From positions 689,692 to 753,691 of the forward strand of contig DAOSDY010000002.1 in NCBI GenBank assembly GCA_035362835.1: a stretch of DNA of 64,000 nucleotides, read 5' to 3'. This document shows, piece by piece, positions 1 through 9,224 of this stretch (position 1 is its first letter; the number at the start of each line of letters is the position of its first letter). A model generated the notes under the pieces. It searched no databases, had not been told where the DNA came from, and saw only the letters and a program-made list of their open reading frames with translations. Source of the DNA: Melioribacteraceae bacterium. Lineage in GTDB: Bacteria > Bacteroidota > Ignavibacteria > Ignavibacteriales > Melioribacteraceae. The position numbers and the translations under genes were made by a program.

Positions 1-362
1 TTAAGGAATAAAAACATGCCGCTAAGGAAGAATATTATTTGAACAGTTCCAATAAGCCCGCCGACGAACTGATTCAAAAATTTATTGAGCTTATCAACAG
101 GGTGAACAATTCTTTTAATTATTGAGGCAACCAGAATTGTAACAAGGAAAATAATTATCCCGGCTACAACAGTTGAAAAGTATTCATCTCTATTGAATAT
201 CGGATTAAGAAGCTGCCCGAAATTGTCAGAGAATTCGAAAGCAAAAGCTATCGCGGCAATTAATCCGATCAATCCGATAATCTTCCGGATAAGTCCATCC
301 TTGAAGCCCAGGAGGAATCCTATAACCGCAGCAATAAATATTACTATATCGATGTAGTTCAA
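1..362 (-). CDS. CvpA-family membrane protein (partial, 3' end off the window)
   Basis: The reverse strand reads open from a TTG at 362 to the window edge, giving about 120 residues with at least three hydrophobic segments separated by short charged loops. The start (LNYIDIVIFIAA) and the GFKDGLIRKIIGL segment are typical of the CvpA family, inner-membrane proteins linked to colicin V production, biofilm and envelope stress in other bacteria. No ATG is available upstream in this frame, so TTG is the chosen start. It lies just downstream of the GatB/YqeY gene and its start overlaps that gene's stop region (359-362), which implies translational coupling. The C-terminus is not visible. Confidence 0.7.
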   Translation of the reverse strand, partial: MNYIDIVIFIAAVIGFLLGFKDGLIRKIIGLIGLIAAIAFAFEFSDNFGQLLNPIFNRDEYFSTVVAGIIIFLVTILVASIIKRIVHPVDKLNKFLNQFVGGLIGTVQIIFFLSGMFLFL

Positions 363-811
363 TTACCACTCAGAAGTTTTTCAACTATTTCTTTTATAAT
401 TTTTCCGTCGGCTCTTCCTTTTAAATTTTTTGCTGCGGCTGGCATCAGCTTAGGAAAATCCTCCTTCGCAGTTGCACCGATTTCAGAAGCTAACTTTTTA
501 ATCTCTTCTGCTACTTCTTCATAAGAAAGCTGCTTGGGCAGGAACTCTTCAATAATTTTCAATTCCTTCATTTCCTTTTCTGCAAGCTCCGTTCTCCCGG
601 CATTCTGAAACTGTTCAATCGATTCCTTCCTCTTCTTTGCAGATGTAGTTAATAATCTTATCTCGTCATCAGCAGTCATTTCCTTTCCGGATCCGCTTTT
701 TTCGAATTCAAGAATTAGTGCCCGAATAGACCGGATTGTCTCAAGCCTTATTTTATCACCCGACTTCATCGAGTCTTTAAGTTCCTGATTGATTTTTTCT
801 TTAAGATTCAT
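359..811 (-). CDS. GatB/YqeY domain protein
   Basis: Stand-alone YqeY-type protein of about 150 residues, the helical tRNA-binding tail domain shared with GatB and glutaminyl-tRNA synthetase. The family's landmarks are visible: the N-terminal LKEKINQELKDSMKSGD helix, RLETIRSIRA, the FLPKQLSYEE segment and the C-terminal GRADGKIIKEIVEKLL. Physiological role is not settled in the family; some link to tRNA amidation is usually assumed. The start is placed at the ATG at 811, not an upstream in-frame codon at 847, because a GAGG ribosome-binding site sits just upstream of 811 and the extra N-terminal residues would overlap the terminator of the exbD operon. Confidence 0.85.
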   Translation of the reverse strand: MNLKEKINQELKDSMKSGDKIRLETIRSIRALILEFEKSGSGKEMTADDEIRLLTTSAKKRKESIEQFQNAGRTELAEKEMKELKIIEEFLPKQLSYEEVAEEIKKLASEIGATAKEDFPKLMPAAAKNLKGRADGKIIKEIVEKLLSGN

Positions 812-821
812 TTTTAACCTC

Positions 822-857
822 AAAAAAAAAGGTAGGCCATTATTCAATAACCTACCT
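822..857 (-). terminator. Rho-independent terminator after the exbB-exbD-exbD cluster
   Basis: On the minus strand a 7-bp stem (AGGTAGG / CCTACCT, plus-strand arms 830-836 and 851-857) with a 14-nt loop is followed at once by a run of nine T. It lies 21 bp after the second exbD stop and just before the GatB/YqeY ribosome-binding site, so it separates the two transcription units, at least partly. Confidence 0.75.
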
Positions 858-878
858 TCAATTGATGAAATATTAGAT

Positions 879-1292
879 TTATATCTTAAGCAGAGTTGAA
901 TAGTTGATTCTTAAACAGGAAGCTTTTCTTAATTCCTGCTGAATATCCGTAACTACTCCCATTTGAGAACTCTTGTCGATACGGAGCGAAACGATAACAT
1001 TCGGAAGTGCAACTCTTTTAGCATACATAATCTTCTGAATTTCATTAATCTGAGTAAGGCTGTCGTTAACCTGAATTCTACCATCCTGACCCACCCAGAT
1101 ATACGATACTAATCTTTTATTCTCTATTTTTTCGATCGCCTTGGCTTCAGGCAAGCGGAAACTGACCAGAACGTCAACTTCTCTTAGAGTTGTAGTAACC
1201 ATAAAGAACAAAAGAAGCATAAATACAATATCCGGTAAGGAGGCAGTTGGAATACTCTGCTTTGTACTGGCTCTCTTTTTTTCAAATTTCAT
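879..1292 (-). CDS. exbD: ExbD/TolR-family biopolymer transport protein (second copy)
   Basis: 137-residue inner-membrane protein with one N-terminal transmembrane helix and a periplasmic domain. The helix carries the conserved proton-path aspartate in PDIVFMLLLFFMVTTT (about residue 21). ExbD works with ExbB/MotA-type partners to convert proton motive force into movement of TonB or TolA across the periplasm. It follows the first exbD by 15 bp and the MotA/TolQ-type gene upstream, and is closed by a hairpin terminator. The two ExbD copies are divergent (the other is 181 residues), so they are probably a heteromeric pair and not a recent duplication. No tonB lies in the window. Confidence 0.88.
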   Translation of the reverse strand: MKFEKKRASTKQSIPTASLPDIVFMLLLFFMVTTTLREVDVLVSFRLPEAKAIEKIENKRLVSYIWVGQDGRIQVNDSLTQINEIQKIMYAKRVALPNVIVSLRIDKSSQMGVVTDIQQELRKASCLRINYSTLLKI

Positions 1293-1307
1293 TCTAATTC
1301 CTCTAAA

Positions 1308-1853
1308 TTATTTTTTTATAGCCTCAGGTTCAGCTATACTGATTGTAATTGGAATCTTATCTCTTATCTCTTTCATTTCTTCACTTCTTTCATCTATATC
1401 TACAAATCGTCTCCCTAATCTGGTAATAGAGTATTCAGATCTAACCTGAAAATAAGCGTCTTTAATTTGATCAAGTGCCTGAACATACAGATTGTAATCG
1501 GTTTTACGATCAACTTTAACTGAGACAACCAGTTTTTTGTTAGCGGGTTGATCAATCTTACTTTCAATTCTTGGTTTCAGTGTTTTGGATATCTGAGGGA
1601 TAGCAATAATTTCATTATTTAATAGTACGTCTCCGTTCTCATTAATCAGCACAGCTGCAAGACGGTCTTTTGAAATAGGAACCAGTTCCTGTTGCTCGGG
1701 AGGAGTAAATTCAGGAAGTGTAAGACCGATACCGGTATCCACATCGATAACAGTTGAGACCAGAAAGAATAGAAGAAGCAAGAATGAAATATCCGCCATA
1801 GAACTGGTAGGAATTTCTGCATCCGGCAATTTCTTCTTTTTAAGTGTAATCAT
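1308..1853 (-). CDS. exbD: ExbD/TolR-family biopolymer transport protein (first copy)
   Basis: 181-residue ExbD homologue, longer than the usual ~140. A cytoplasmic lysine-rich start (MITLKKKKLPDAEIP) leads to a single membrane helix with the conserved aspartate in ADISFLLLLFFLVSTV, then a periplasmic domain with the expected ILINENGDV-like strand and a C-terminal extension of about 40 residues rich in charged residues. It sits 15 bp after the ExbB/MotA gene and 15 bp before a second exbD, so the three are one operon. Its role is energising outer-membrane transport together with ExbB; TonB is not encoded nearby. Confidence 0.88.
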   Translation of the reverse strand: MITLKKKKLPDAEIPTSSMADISFLLLLFFLVSTVIDVDTGIGLTLPEFTPPEQQELVPISKDRLAAVLINENGDVLLNNEIIAIPQISKTLKPRIESKIDQPANKKLVVSVKVDRKTDYNLYVQALDQIKDAYFQVRSEYSITRLGRRFVDIDERSEEMKEIRDKIPITISIAEPEAIKK

Positions 1854-1868
1854 TTTTTAATCTCTGTG

Positions 1869-2552
1869 TTATTTCTTCATTTCGTAAAGTGCGTCAATTA
1901 ATTCGATGGAGCTTTCTTCCATATCAGCAACTATTCTGTCAATTCTTGAAACGAAATAGTTGTAGAATGTTTGAAGAATCATAGCAACAATAAGACCGAA
2001 AAGAGTTGTAAGAAGAGCAACAGAGATACCGCCAGCAACGATAGAAGGAGAAATCTGAGCAGCTTCTTTAATAGCGTCGAATGCCTGGATCATACCTTGA
2101 ACTGTTCCTGTAAATCCGAGCATAGGTGCCAGAGAGATGAAAAGTGAGATCCAGATCAATCCTCTCTCAAGGAATCCCATTTCAATTGCGCCGTAAGCCA
2201 TGATAGCTTTTTCAGCAGCTTCCAGACCTTCGTCTGCTCTGAGAAGACCGGCATGAAATACAGAAGCAGCAGAACCTCTCGTATTTTCACATAATTTTAT
2301 TGCTTCCTGAACACCGCCTTTTGATAATGCGTCTTTTACCTGAACAACAAATTTCTTGGTGTTCATTGTTGCGCGTGTTAATGTCCAGAATCTCTCGATT
2401 GTGAACCCAAGCCCGATTACTAGACATGCCAGGATTGGCCACATGAAGCCGCCGCCTTCAATGAATTTCTGCTGCAAATAACCAATTGCGCTTTGGTCCT
2501 GGACTTGTGCTAAAACTAATGATACTATTCCGGTTATCTCTGCGAGTTGCAT
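1869..2552 (-). CDS. exbB: MotA/TolQ/ExbB proton channel family protein
   Basis: 227-residue polytopic protein of the ExbB/TolQ/MotA family. Visible are an N-terminal periplasmic stretch, a membrane helix GGGFMWPILACLVIGLGFTIERFW, a cytoplasmic loop, and the signature membrane pair ISLAPMLGFTGTVQGMI and VAGGISVALLTTLFGLIVA. These supply the five-fold pore around the ExbD helix. A GGAGG ribosome-binding site precedes the ATG at 2552. First gene of the ExbB-ExbD-ExbD operon; a perfect TTGACA lies at 2597-2592 on the minus strand, but no convincing -10 is at the ideal distance. It probably energises TonB-dependent receptors such as the thiamin receptor at 26150-28627 (inference). Confidence 0.9.
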   Translation of the reverse strand: MQLAEITGIVSLVLAQVQDQSAIGYLQQKFIEGGGFMWPILACLVIGLGFTIERFWTLTRATMNTKKFVVQVKDALSKGGVQEAIKLCENTRGSAASVFHAGLLRADEGLEAAEKAIMAYGAIEMGFLERGLIWISLFISLAPMLGFTGTVQGMIQAFDAIKEAAQISPSIVAGGISVALLTTLFGLIVAMILQTFYNYFVSRIDRIVADMEESSIELIDALYEMKK

Positions 2553-2669
2553 AAGAAAAAGCCTCCGATATTGTTATTAATTAAAAAAATATGTCAAAAG
2601 TTATAAATTCTTCGAAAAAGATGTGGGTAACATTAAATAAATGAGCTAAAAAAGTCAATAAATAATTTT

Positions 2670-3362
2670 TTACTCTTTTTTATTAAATCCTCTTTTTAGC
2701 TTGTCCGGCATTACTATTATTTCACCAGTCTCATTATTGGGGCTCTTGAAAAAGAATTCCGCCTTTTTACAGATTTCAACCGGCTTTACGAGCAGCGACT
2801 TGTTCTTAATCCATTCCCGGTTTTCCTCCGAATCGATTGCATAGGGTGCAATTGCATTTGCCCTTATATTGAATGGAGATCCTTCCAGCGCAAGAATTCC
2901 TGTTAAAAAATTAATACTGTTTTTAGAAATGCCGTAGGAGCCTTTTCTTTTCTCCGGATAGATTCCGCTTAAAGCGCTTATTAAACAGATAGCTCCCCCC
3001 TTTCCCGTTCTGCATAAACTGAAAAAATATTTAGAAATTAGAAAAGACGTTTTAAGGTTTAGTTTGAGCATCCGGTTTAGTTCTGACATTGTTGTATCTT
3101 CAATACTCTTTCCGCCGGTGTATCCGCCTACAGTATTTAATAAACAATAATAATTTTCTTCTGAAGTTTCTATTTTTGAAAATACTGCGCGGACATTTTT
3201 TTCGACTGACAGGTCACCCGCGATAATACGGTTTTTGTTTTTTGGACCGGAATCATCTTTAGAAATAAAATAAAATTTATGGTAATGCTGCTTCGAAAAA
3301 TATTCAACTGCATGAGATCCTAGATGCCCTGTAGAGCCAAACAATAAGAATATTAAATTCAT
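2670..3362 (-). CDS. Short-chain dehydrogenase/reductase family protein
   Basis: 230-residue Rossmann-fold protein. The nucleotide-binding glycine motif is FGSTGHLG at residues 8-15. The SDR catalytic serine is in ISALSG and the Tyr-x-x-x-Lys pair in YGISK, so the enzyme should be active. The NNAG-like element is LNTVGGYTGG, resembling the dihydropteridine reductase-like branch of the family. Substrate cannot be told from sequence. It begins 5 bp after the stop of the upstream endonuclease/phosphatase gene, so the two are co-transcribed, although no functional link is obvious. Confidence 0.8.
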   Translation of the reverse strand: MNLIFLLFGSTGHLGSHAVEYFSKQHYHKFYFISKDDSGPKNKNRIIAGDLSVEKNVRAVFSKIETSEENYYCLLNTVGGYTGGKSIEDTTMSELNRMLKLNLKTSFLISKYFFSLCRTGKGGAICLISALSGIYPEKRKGSYGISKNSINFLTGILALEGSPFNIRANAIAPYAIDSEENREWIKNKSLLVKPVEICKKAEFFFKSPNNETGEIIVMPDKLKRGFNKKE

Positions 3363-3367
3363 TTCTG

Positions 3368-4405
3368 TTACTTGTCTGTTAAAATAAATTTTGCGCCTAC
3401 CGGGAAATGGTCGCTGTACCCACCCAGATACCTTGAGCCGGAATATGTGGGAAGCGGCCCGCCTTGCCGTTCTCCTTCCTTTATAACCATAAAATCCGGT
3501 TTAATTACTTCATAGGAATCGCATAAATAGTCAATCCCCTTCTTATCGAACAGTGATCCGGAAATTATTATCTGGTCAATCATATTCCAGGTAGAACCGA
3601 ATAAGTAAGATCCTTCATTCCTGGAAGCTTTTGTATATGCAAGGTTCAACAAATTATTATTCGATTCGCTGCAATTAAATTCTGAAGCGCCAAGTGTTTC
3701 TTGTATGGATTTATTATCCGGCTCGTCGTTAAAATCGCCCAAAAGAATAATCTTACTGCTCTTATCTTCAGAAAGTATTTTATCAACTAAATTTTTCAGT
3801 ACCCGTGCAGCGGCTATTCTGTTTGGTTCCGATTTAACCTCTCCGCCCCTTCTCGAAGGCCAGTGATTTACAAATAAATGAATAATTGATTTTTCATTTT
3901 TATGCCGCAATGCGACATGAAGTATATATCTCGTAGGTGTTCCGGTAGGTATTTCAACCCGCAGAGTATCCAATTCTTCTATATCAAATACTTTCCGGTC
4001 GTAAAACAGGGCTACATCAATCCCCCTTTCGTCCGGCGAATCTCTGTGGGCAATAATGTAATCCCTGTGTTTAAAACGGTAAACAAGCCATTTAAGAACA
4101 TTTAAATTTTCCACTTCCTGAAAAGCAATAATATCAGGGCCGCATCCGTCGTTCATGTGGTTTATAACTTTGGCAAGATTCGATATTTTGGTTTCGAACC
4201 GGTCGATTGTCCATTGACGGCTGCCTTCCGGAAGGAACTCTTCATCGTTTATGTTCGGATCATCTTTTGTATCGAATAAATTCTCAATATTCCATGATGC
4301 CACATAAAAACTCTTCCCGTGATTATCCACCTGGCAGTGTAATGTTGTAAAAGTGAATAGTAACAGAGTAATAGACATCATCAAAATTGTTTTATAATAT
4401 CTCAT
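3368..4405 (-). CDS. Secreted endonuclease/exonuclease/phosphatase family protein
   Basis: 345-residue protein with an N-terminal hydrophobic signal (about residues 5-25) and the DNase I-like fold markers in order: SWNIENLFD near residue 40, DIIAFQEVE, VNHWPSRRGG, ILLGDFNDEPD and the C-terminal YSDHFPV. These hold the metal-binding Asn/Glu/Asp and the catalytic His. A cysteine follows the signal helix (TTLHC), but its -1 histidine makes it a poor lipobox. Substrate could be nucleic acid or a phosphoester. It is divergent from polA, sharing a 79-bp intergenic region, and is followed closely by the SDR gene. Confidence 0.82.
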   Translation of the reverse strand: MRYYKTILMMSITLLLFTFTTLHCQVDNHGKSFYVASWNIENLFDTKDDPNINDEEFLPEGSRQWTIDRFETKISNLAKVINHMNDGCGPDIIAFQEVENLNVLKWLVYRFKHRDYIIAHRDSPDERGIDVALFYDRKVFDIEELDTLRVEIPTGTPTRYILHVALRHKNEKSIIHLFVNHWPSRRGGEVKSEPNRIAAARVLKNLVDKILSEDKSSKIILLGDFNDEPDNKSIQETLGASEFNCSESNNNLLNLAYTKASRNEGSYLFGSTWNMIDQIIISGSLFDKKGIDYLCDSYEVIKPDFMVIKEGERQGGPLPTYSGSRYLGGYSDHFPVGAKFILTDK

Positions 4406-4484
4406 AGAGTTTGTGGTTATTGTTATAATGAATAATTATTTTGGCTGAAGAATATACATAAATTATCGTAGAGCGTAAACAATC

Positions 4485-7277
4485 ATGTCCGATAGAAAAA
4501 GGAAAAAATTCGTCATAATTGACGCAATGGCCTTAGCGTACAAAGGCTATTACGCGTTTATTTCAAGACCACTTACTACGGCTAAAGGAGAACCCACTTC
4601 CGCTGTATACGGCTTTATGAGTCAGCTCCTTAAAATAATTGAGGATACAAGACCCGACTACTTAGCCGTTGCATTCGACTCCAAAGAGAAAACTTTCAGG
4701 CATGAACGCTATGAAAACTACAAATCATCCCGTGAGGCAATGCCGGAAGATATGATTCCTCAGATACAGAGGATAAAAGAAATAATAGAGGCATTCAGAA
4801 TTCCGCTCTATATTCTGCCCGGTTACGAAGCTGATGATCTGATAGGAACAGCATGCAAAAAAGCGGAAGCCTCCGGACTTGATTGCTATGCAATAACACC
4901 CGATAAGGATTATGTACAGCTTATAACACCAAATATTAAGGTAGTGAAACCTGGTAAGTCCACAGATGAAATAATAATTCTCGACGAAAAGAAAGTAAGG
5001 GAGGAATTGGGATTTGAGCCAAGGCAGATGATCGATTACCTTGCTCTAGTTGGTGATAGTTCCGATGATATACCCGGTGTAGCCGGTATCGGACCTAAAA
5101 CAGCTCTACCGCTTATCCAGCGTTATAAAACTCTCGAAAATATTTATAAGAATATTGAAGAGATTGAGAAACAGAGTATCATCAATAAACTTAAGGAGAA
5201 TAAAGAGAACGCATTCCTCTCGAAAGAACTCGCCACTATTCATACAGAGGTTCCTTTCGAGTTCAATTTGAATGATGCCATTTATGAAAAGCCCGATTTT
5301 GAGAAACTTATAAGGCTGCTCGGCGAGCTTGAGTTTAAATCATTCGTTACCAGAATCAAAAAACTTTTTACCGATGAGAAAGAAGAACCCGAAAAAGTTG
5401 AAATTGCAGAAGAACCTTTGCCTGAAGAGAATATCCAGGTATTCGAAAAGAATAAAGTAAAATATAAATTGATTACCGGAAGTAAAGAGGCCGCGGAATT
5501 GGCCGGACAATTACTGAGCTCCGATAAATTTGTTTTCGATACTGAAACCGATTCTCTCAACACACTTGATGTTAATCTGGCCGGCTGCGCTTTTTCAATT
5601 AAACCGAAAGAAGCATTTTTTGTGGCGGTTAACCCATCACGCGAATCAGCAGGATTATTTTCGGCCGACCTTTCCGAAAGATTGCCTGTAGAGCAATTCA
5701 TAAAAATATTCAGACCTGTATTCGAAAGTGAAAATGTTAAAAAGATTTGTCAGAACGGTAAATATGATATTTCCGTATTAAGGCATTACGGCGTAACCGT
5801 AAATAATTTTTATTTCGATACAATGCTGGCGAGTTACGTAATTGACCCGGATCAGAAACACGGAATGGACGACCTCTCCGAAAAATATCTTAACTACAGG
5901 CCTATTCCCCTTCTGGATTTGATCGGCTCGAAGAAAACGCCGGAGAAAATTTTTGAAGTCGATCCCTCAAGATTATCCGATTACTCCTGTGAGGATGCCG
6001 ATATAACATTCAGGCTTTATGAACTGATGAAACCGGTACTTAAAAAAGAAGGCCTTGAAAAAGTAGCTTACGAAATAGAATTCCCGCTAGCTCCTGTGCT
6101 TGAAGATATGGAGAGAACCGGAATAAGGATCGATACAAAAAGCCTGGAATTATTTTCAGAGGATCTTCAGGTGAAGCTGGATGAGTATTCTGAAAAAATT
6201 TATGGTTTTGCTGGTGAAACATTTAATATCAATTCAACACAGCAGCTTCAGAAAATATTATTTGAAAAGCTTAAACTTCCTCCTACAACAAAAACAAAAA
6301 CCGGATATTCGACCGATGTACGCGCTCTCGAGTCGTTGAAAGGCTCTCACGAAATAATTGATATTATTATGGATTACCGGCAGGTAGCAAAGCTGAAATC
6401 TACATATGCCGATTCGTTACCGGAGCTTATAGAACCGGGTACAGGCAGAATCCATACTACTTACAATCAGACTGTGGCTTCAACCGGGAGGTTATCAAGC
6501 ATCGATCCTAACCTTCAGAATATTCCGATACGAACGGAATTGGGAAAGGAGATCCGTAAAGCTTTTGTCGCAAGAGATAAGAATCATCTTATTCTAAGCG
6601 CCGATTACAGCCAGATAGAGCTTAGAATCATGGCCAGTATTTGCGGCGATCAGAATTTATTAGAAGCATTCCGTAATAACGAAGATATCCACCGGCGAAC
6701 TGCTGCACTCGTCTTCAATGTAGACCCGGCCGATGTTAATCCCGACATGAGGAGAAAAGCAAAAGAGGTGAACTTCGGCATACTTTACGGGCTCGGCCCC
6801 TTCGGGTTGAAATCCCGTCTCGGTATCACTCAAACCGAAGCCAAGGCCATTATTGATAATTATTTTAATTCTTTTAAGAATGTTAGAAAGTTTATGACGG
6901 ATTCTGTTAAAATGGCACAGAAAAAAGGTTTTGCCGAAACATTAACCGGCCGCAGAAGATTTCTGAAAAATATAAACAGCAACAACAGAATAATAAGACA
7001 GTTCGAGGAGCGTGTCGCTATTAATATGCCGATCCAGGGCACAGCCGCCGATATGATAAAACTGGCAATGATAAAAATCTATTCGGAGCTGAACAGACTT
7101 AAACTGAAGAGTAAAATGGTTCTTCAGGTACATGACGAACTTGTTTTCGATGCGCACAAAGACGAATTAGAAATCTTAATACCGCTGATTAAGAAATTGA
7201 TGGAAGAGGCAATGCCGCTTGATGTACCGATTATAGTGGAAACAGGAACTGGAGAAAACTGGCTGGACGCTCACTAA
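4485..7277 (+). CDS. polA: DNA polymerase I
   Basis: 930 residues, full-length PolA with all three domains. Residues 1-300 are the 5'-3' exonuclease (LPGYEADDLIGT, TPDKDYVQL, GDSSDDIPGVAGIGPKTA). About 325-505 is the proofreading 3'-5' exonuclease, with its acidic residues intact (FDTETDSL, NGKYDISVL, YSCEDADITF), unlike Taq-type enzymes. About 545-930 is the polymerase: motif A SADYSQIELR, the O-helix RRKAKEVNFGILYG and motif C QVHDELVFD. It therefore should fill gaps, remove RNA primers and proofread. Monocistronic on the plus strand, surrounded by minus-strand genes. The ribosome-binding site is weak. Confidence 0.98.
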   Translation: MSDRKRKKFVIIDAMALAYKGYYAFISRPLTTAKGEPTSAVYGFMSQLLKIIEDTRPDYLAVAFDSKEKTFRHERYENYKSSREAMPEDMIPQIQRIKEIIEAFRIPLYILPGYEADDLIGTACKKAEASGLDCYAITPDKDYVQLITPNIKVVKPGKSTDEIIILDEKKVREELGFEPRQMIDYLALVGDSSDDIPGVAGIGPKTALPLIQRYKTLENIYKNIEEIEKQSIINKLKENKENAFLSKELATIHTEVPFEFNLNDAIYEKPDFEKLIRLLGELEFKSFVTRIKKLFTDEKEEPEKVEIAEEPLPEENIQVFEKNKVKYKLITGSKEAAELAGQLLSSDKFVFDTETDSLNTLDVNLAGCAFSIKPKEAFFVAVNPSRESAGLFSADLSERLPVEQFIKIFRPVFESENVKKICQNGKYDISVLRHYGVTVNNFYFDTMLASYVIDPDQKHGMDDLSEKYLNYRPIPLLDLIGSKKTPEKIFEVDPSRLSDYSCEDADITFRLYELMKPVLKKEGLEKVAYEIEFPLAPVLEDMERTGIRIDTKSLELFSEDLQVKLDEYSEKIYGFAGETFNINSTQQLQKILFEKLKLPPTTKTKTGYSTDVRALESLKGSHEIIDIIMDYRQVAKLKSTYADSLPELIEPGTGRIHTTYNQTVASTGRLSSIDPNLQNIPIRTELGKEIRKAFVARDKNHLILSADYSQIELRIMASICGDQNLLEAFRNNEDIHRRTAALVFNVDPADVNPDMRRKAKEVNFGILYGLGPFGLKSRLGITQTEAKAIIDNYFNSFKNVRKFMTDSVKMAQKKGFAETLTGRRRFLKNINSNNRIIRQFEERVAINMPIQGTAADMIKLAMIKIYSELNRLKLKSKMVLQVHDELVFDAHKDELEILIPLIKKLMEEAMPLDVPIIVETGTGENWLDAH

Positions 7278-7345
7278 GCATTTAAATGAGTATGATAATT
7301 TTTCGACTGATTTCTGACGACCAGAGCGGCAGTATATAATCCGAT

Positions 7346-8071
7346 CTAATCGAAGAGGAACCTGTAAATCAAGTAACCGAAATTTACCTGAAGCAATCCG
7401 AAAGTAATACCGCTGTAGAGATCAAGCCGGTCAACCTCTTTTAATTTTGCCGGATCTTTCGATTGTAAAAAGCCTTCGTAACGGTTATCGGCTTTTATTT
7501 TGAAATACGCAGAAGCAGCGCCAAGAACCGCTGCCGTTCCTAAAAGAATCTTAAACAATTGGGAATCCGAAAACGATTCATCCTTCTTCTGTTCGGGTAA
7601 TTCAAGCGGGATGCGGTTATAAAGCGATAGTTCACTGGAATGAACAGGTTTTGTGTAACCTTTCTTTTTCAACATTATTGTATGAAACTGATTTACACTT
7701 ATAAAGTTTGGTGTATAAGCCATTAATGAATCATATATGAATACGGCAGCATCCTGCGGACTGGTGTCAACATAATATTTATCGAACAAATTAAAACTGA
7801 TCAGATATTCCTTATCGCATAATTTTATGTTAACCGAATCGTTTATCTCGTGTTCGTTCCACCTCTCAAGATTTTCTTTAATTGTGAAATAGTATTTACC
7901 TAATGTAACTTCTCTTCTTACTTTACCATAACCTTCCAGCCGGTCGTTAATAAATATTAGTGCGCTGTCTTTATTTGTTTCGATTTCAAGAATGCTTTTG
8001 CAGTCCTGCCCGTTTGCATTTAATAAACCGCCAAGTAGAAACAACAGAATATTTAAGATATGTTTTCTCAT
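7346..8071 (-). CDS. Secreted/membrane PEGA-domain protein
   Basis: About 241 residues when started at the ATG at 8071, one base after the stop of the upstream PQQ gene; an earlier in-frame codon at 8140 would overlap that gene and disturb the signal peptide. A signal peptide (ILLFLLGGLLNANGQ) is followed by two PEGA-like units: ALIFINDRLEGYGKVRREV, and TSPQDAAVFIYDSLMAYTPN ending in LKKKGY. PEGA domains are small beta modules of surface proteins thought to bind carbohydrate or wall material. Two hydrophobic segments near the C-terminus (KILLGTAAVLGAASAYF and ITFGLLQVNFGYLIYRF) suggest membrane anchoring. Last gene of an eight-gene operon. Confidence 0.6.
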   Translation of the reverse strand: MRKHILNILLFLLGGLLNANGQDCKSILEIETNKDSALIFINDRLEGYGKVRREVTLGKYYFTIKENLERWNEHEINDSVNIKLCDKEYLISFNLFDKYYVDTSPQDAAVFIYDSLMAYTPNFISVNQFHTIMLKKKGYTKPVHSSELSLYNRIPLELPEQKKDESFSDSQLFKILLGTAAVLGAASAYFKIKADNRYEGFLQSKDPAKLKEVDRLDLYSGITFGLLQVNFGYLIYRFLFD

Positions 8072-8072
8072 A

Positions 8073-9224
8073 TCAGTTGAAACTGAATGTTCTGTAAGCA
8101 TGAATGTTGCCCCTGTCCGAGCCAAGGTAAAGAATTCCATCTCTGAGAAGTGGCGTAAGCTTGACCCTTCTTTCGAACTCGAGTGTTTTGAAAACCAATC
8201 CGAGCGAAGAACTAATCAGATGGACTTTTTTATTTGCGTCCGGCTGTATTAAAACTGTTTTTGTAAGAAGAGGCGTTGTGTTTATTGAACCATTTGTATC
8301 GTAAATCCAGATTTTTTTCCCGGTTTCTTTATTAAGTGAATATAATTTCCCCGATAAATTCCCGACGATCACCTTTTCATCATCAAAAACAGGAGTTGAA
8401 ACAATTCTGGCTCCCGTCCCATATTTCCAATTAACTTTCCTGGCTTTGGTATCAAATGAGTAGATGTAACCTTGACTGTCCCCGAAATAAATTACATCTC
8501 CGTCGAAAGTAAATCCACCTTCAATAGGAGAAGATACTTTCTCCCTGAATATTATTGTCCCGTCATTTCGGATCATAAGAATCAACTCACCTTTCATAGT
8601 TCCGAGTGCAATAAAGTTATCGTTGGCAGCAGGATTTGACAATACCGATTCATTTATTCTAACCGAATATTCGCGTTGGGCTGCATAATTATACTTTATT
8701 AATTCACCCCTGTCTGTCAGAACGATTATACCATCCTCCAACCTGATCATCTCATTCGTAACCGAGCCGTTTATTCTATCCTCAGCAAGTATCTTGTTGT
8801 TCAGGTAATCGAACATTATCAACCTGGAATAGAACTGATTTTTTTCATTAACAATAAAAAATAATCTTAGACTGTTTACAACCGGAGCAACAGAAATTGC
8901 ACCTGTGTATTTCTCATAGCCGACAGCTTTACCGTTTTCTTTAGCATAGGCGTAAATTCTTCCCGATAGATCTGCTGCAATCAAATATTCATCAACTATA
9001 AGCAAAGACGTATTAGGTTGACTGCCATTTGTAACTGCTGTCCATAACCATTGAAGGCTATCGGAGATCGATTCAGGTTGATAGAAAATTCTTCTCTCAT
9101 TCAATCCGAAAGAGAGAACGCTTTTATCATCAATAAAAGTGTTCTTAAGAATAAGAGGCTGTGTGCAGGAGTATAAAAGAACCAGCGACGATATAATGAA
9201 AATAATCTTTTTCAAAAGTCCCAC
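8073..9224 (-). CDS. PQQ-like beta-propeller lipoprotein (BamB-like)
   Basis: 383-residue lipoprotein: the signal helix ends in LLYSC, a good lipobox, so Cys about residue 20 should be lipidated. The rest is a series of PQQ-type propeller blades, seen as repeated ...G.IYAY..., GKIYSLN-like strands such as GYIYSFDTKARKVNWKYG and GKLYSLNKETGKKIWIYD. The fold matches BamB, the propeller lipoprotein of the outer-membrane assembly machine, and it lies beside a BamA-barrel fusion protein with which it overlaps by 13 bp. A scaffold role for that protein is therefore plausible, but it is inference. Start codon is GTG. Confidence 0.75.
   Translation of the reverse strand: MGLLKKIIFIISSLVLLYSCTQPLILKNTFIDDKSVLSFGLNERRIFYQPESISDSLQWLWTAVTNGSQPNTSLLIVDEYLIAADLSGRIYAYAKENGKAVGYEKYTGAISVAPVVNSLRLFFIVNEKNQFYSRLIMFDYLNNKILAEDRINGSVTNEMIRLEDGIIVLTDRGELIKYNYAAQREYSVRINESVLSNPAANDNFIALGTMKGELILMIRNDGTIIFREKVSSPIEGGFTFDGDVIYFGDSQGYIYSFDTKARKVNWKYGTGARIVSTPVFDDEKVIVGNLSGKLYSLNKETGKKIWIYDTNGSINTTPLLTKTVLIQPDANKKVHLISSSLGLVFKTLEFERRVKLTPLLRDGILYLGSDRGNIHAYRTFSFN

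Noticed and set aside
3368..4405. Lipoprotein reading of the endonuclease/phosphatase signal
   Set aside because: The cysteine is preceded by His, a poor lipobox; a plain signal peptide is more likely.
7278..7345. Terminator between polA and the convergent PEGA gene
   Set aside because: Only a weak 10-nt CATTTAAATG palindrome is present, without a stable stem or T-run.
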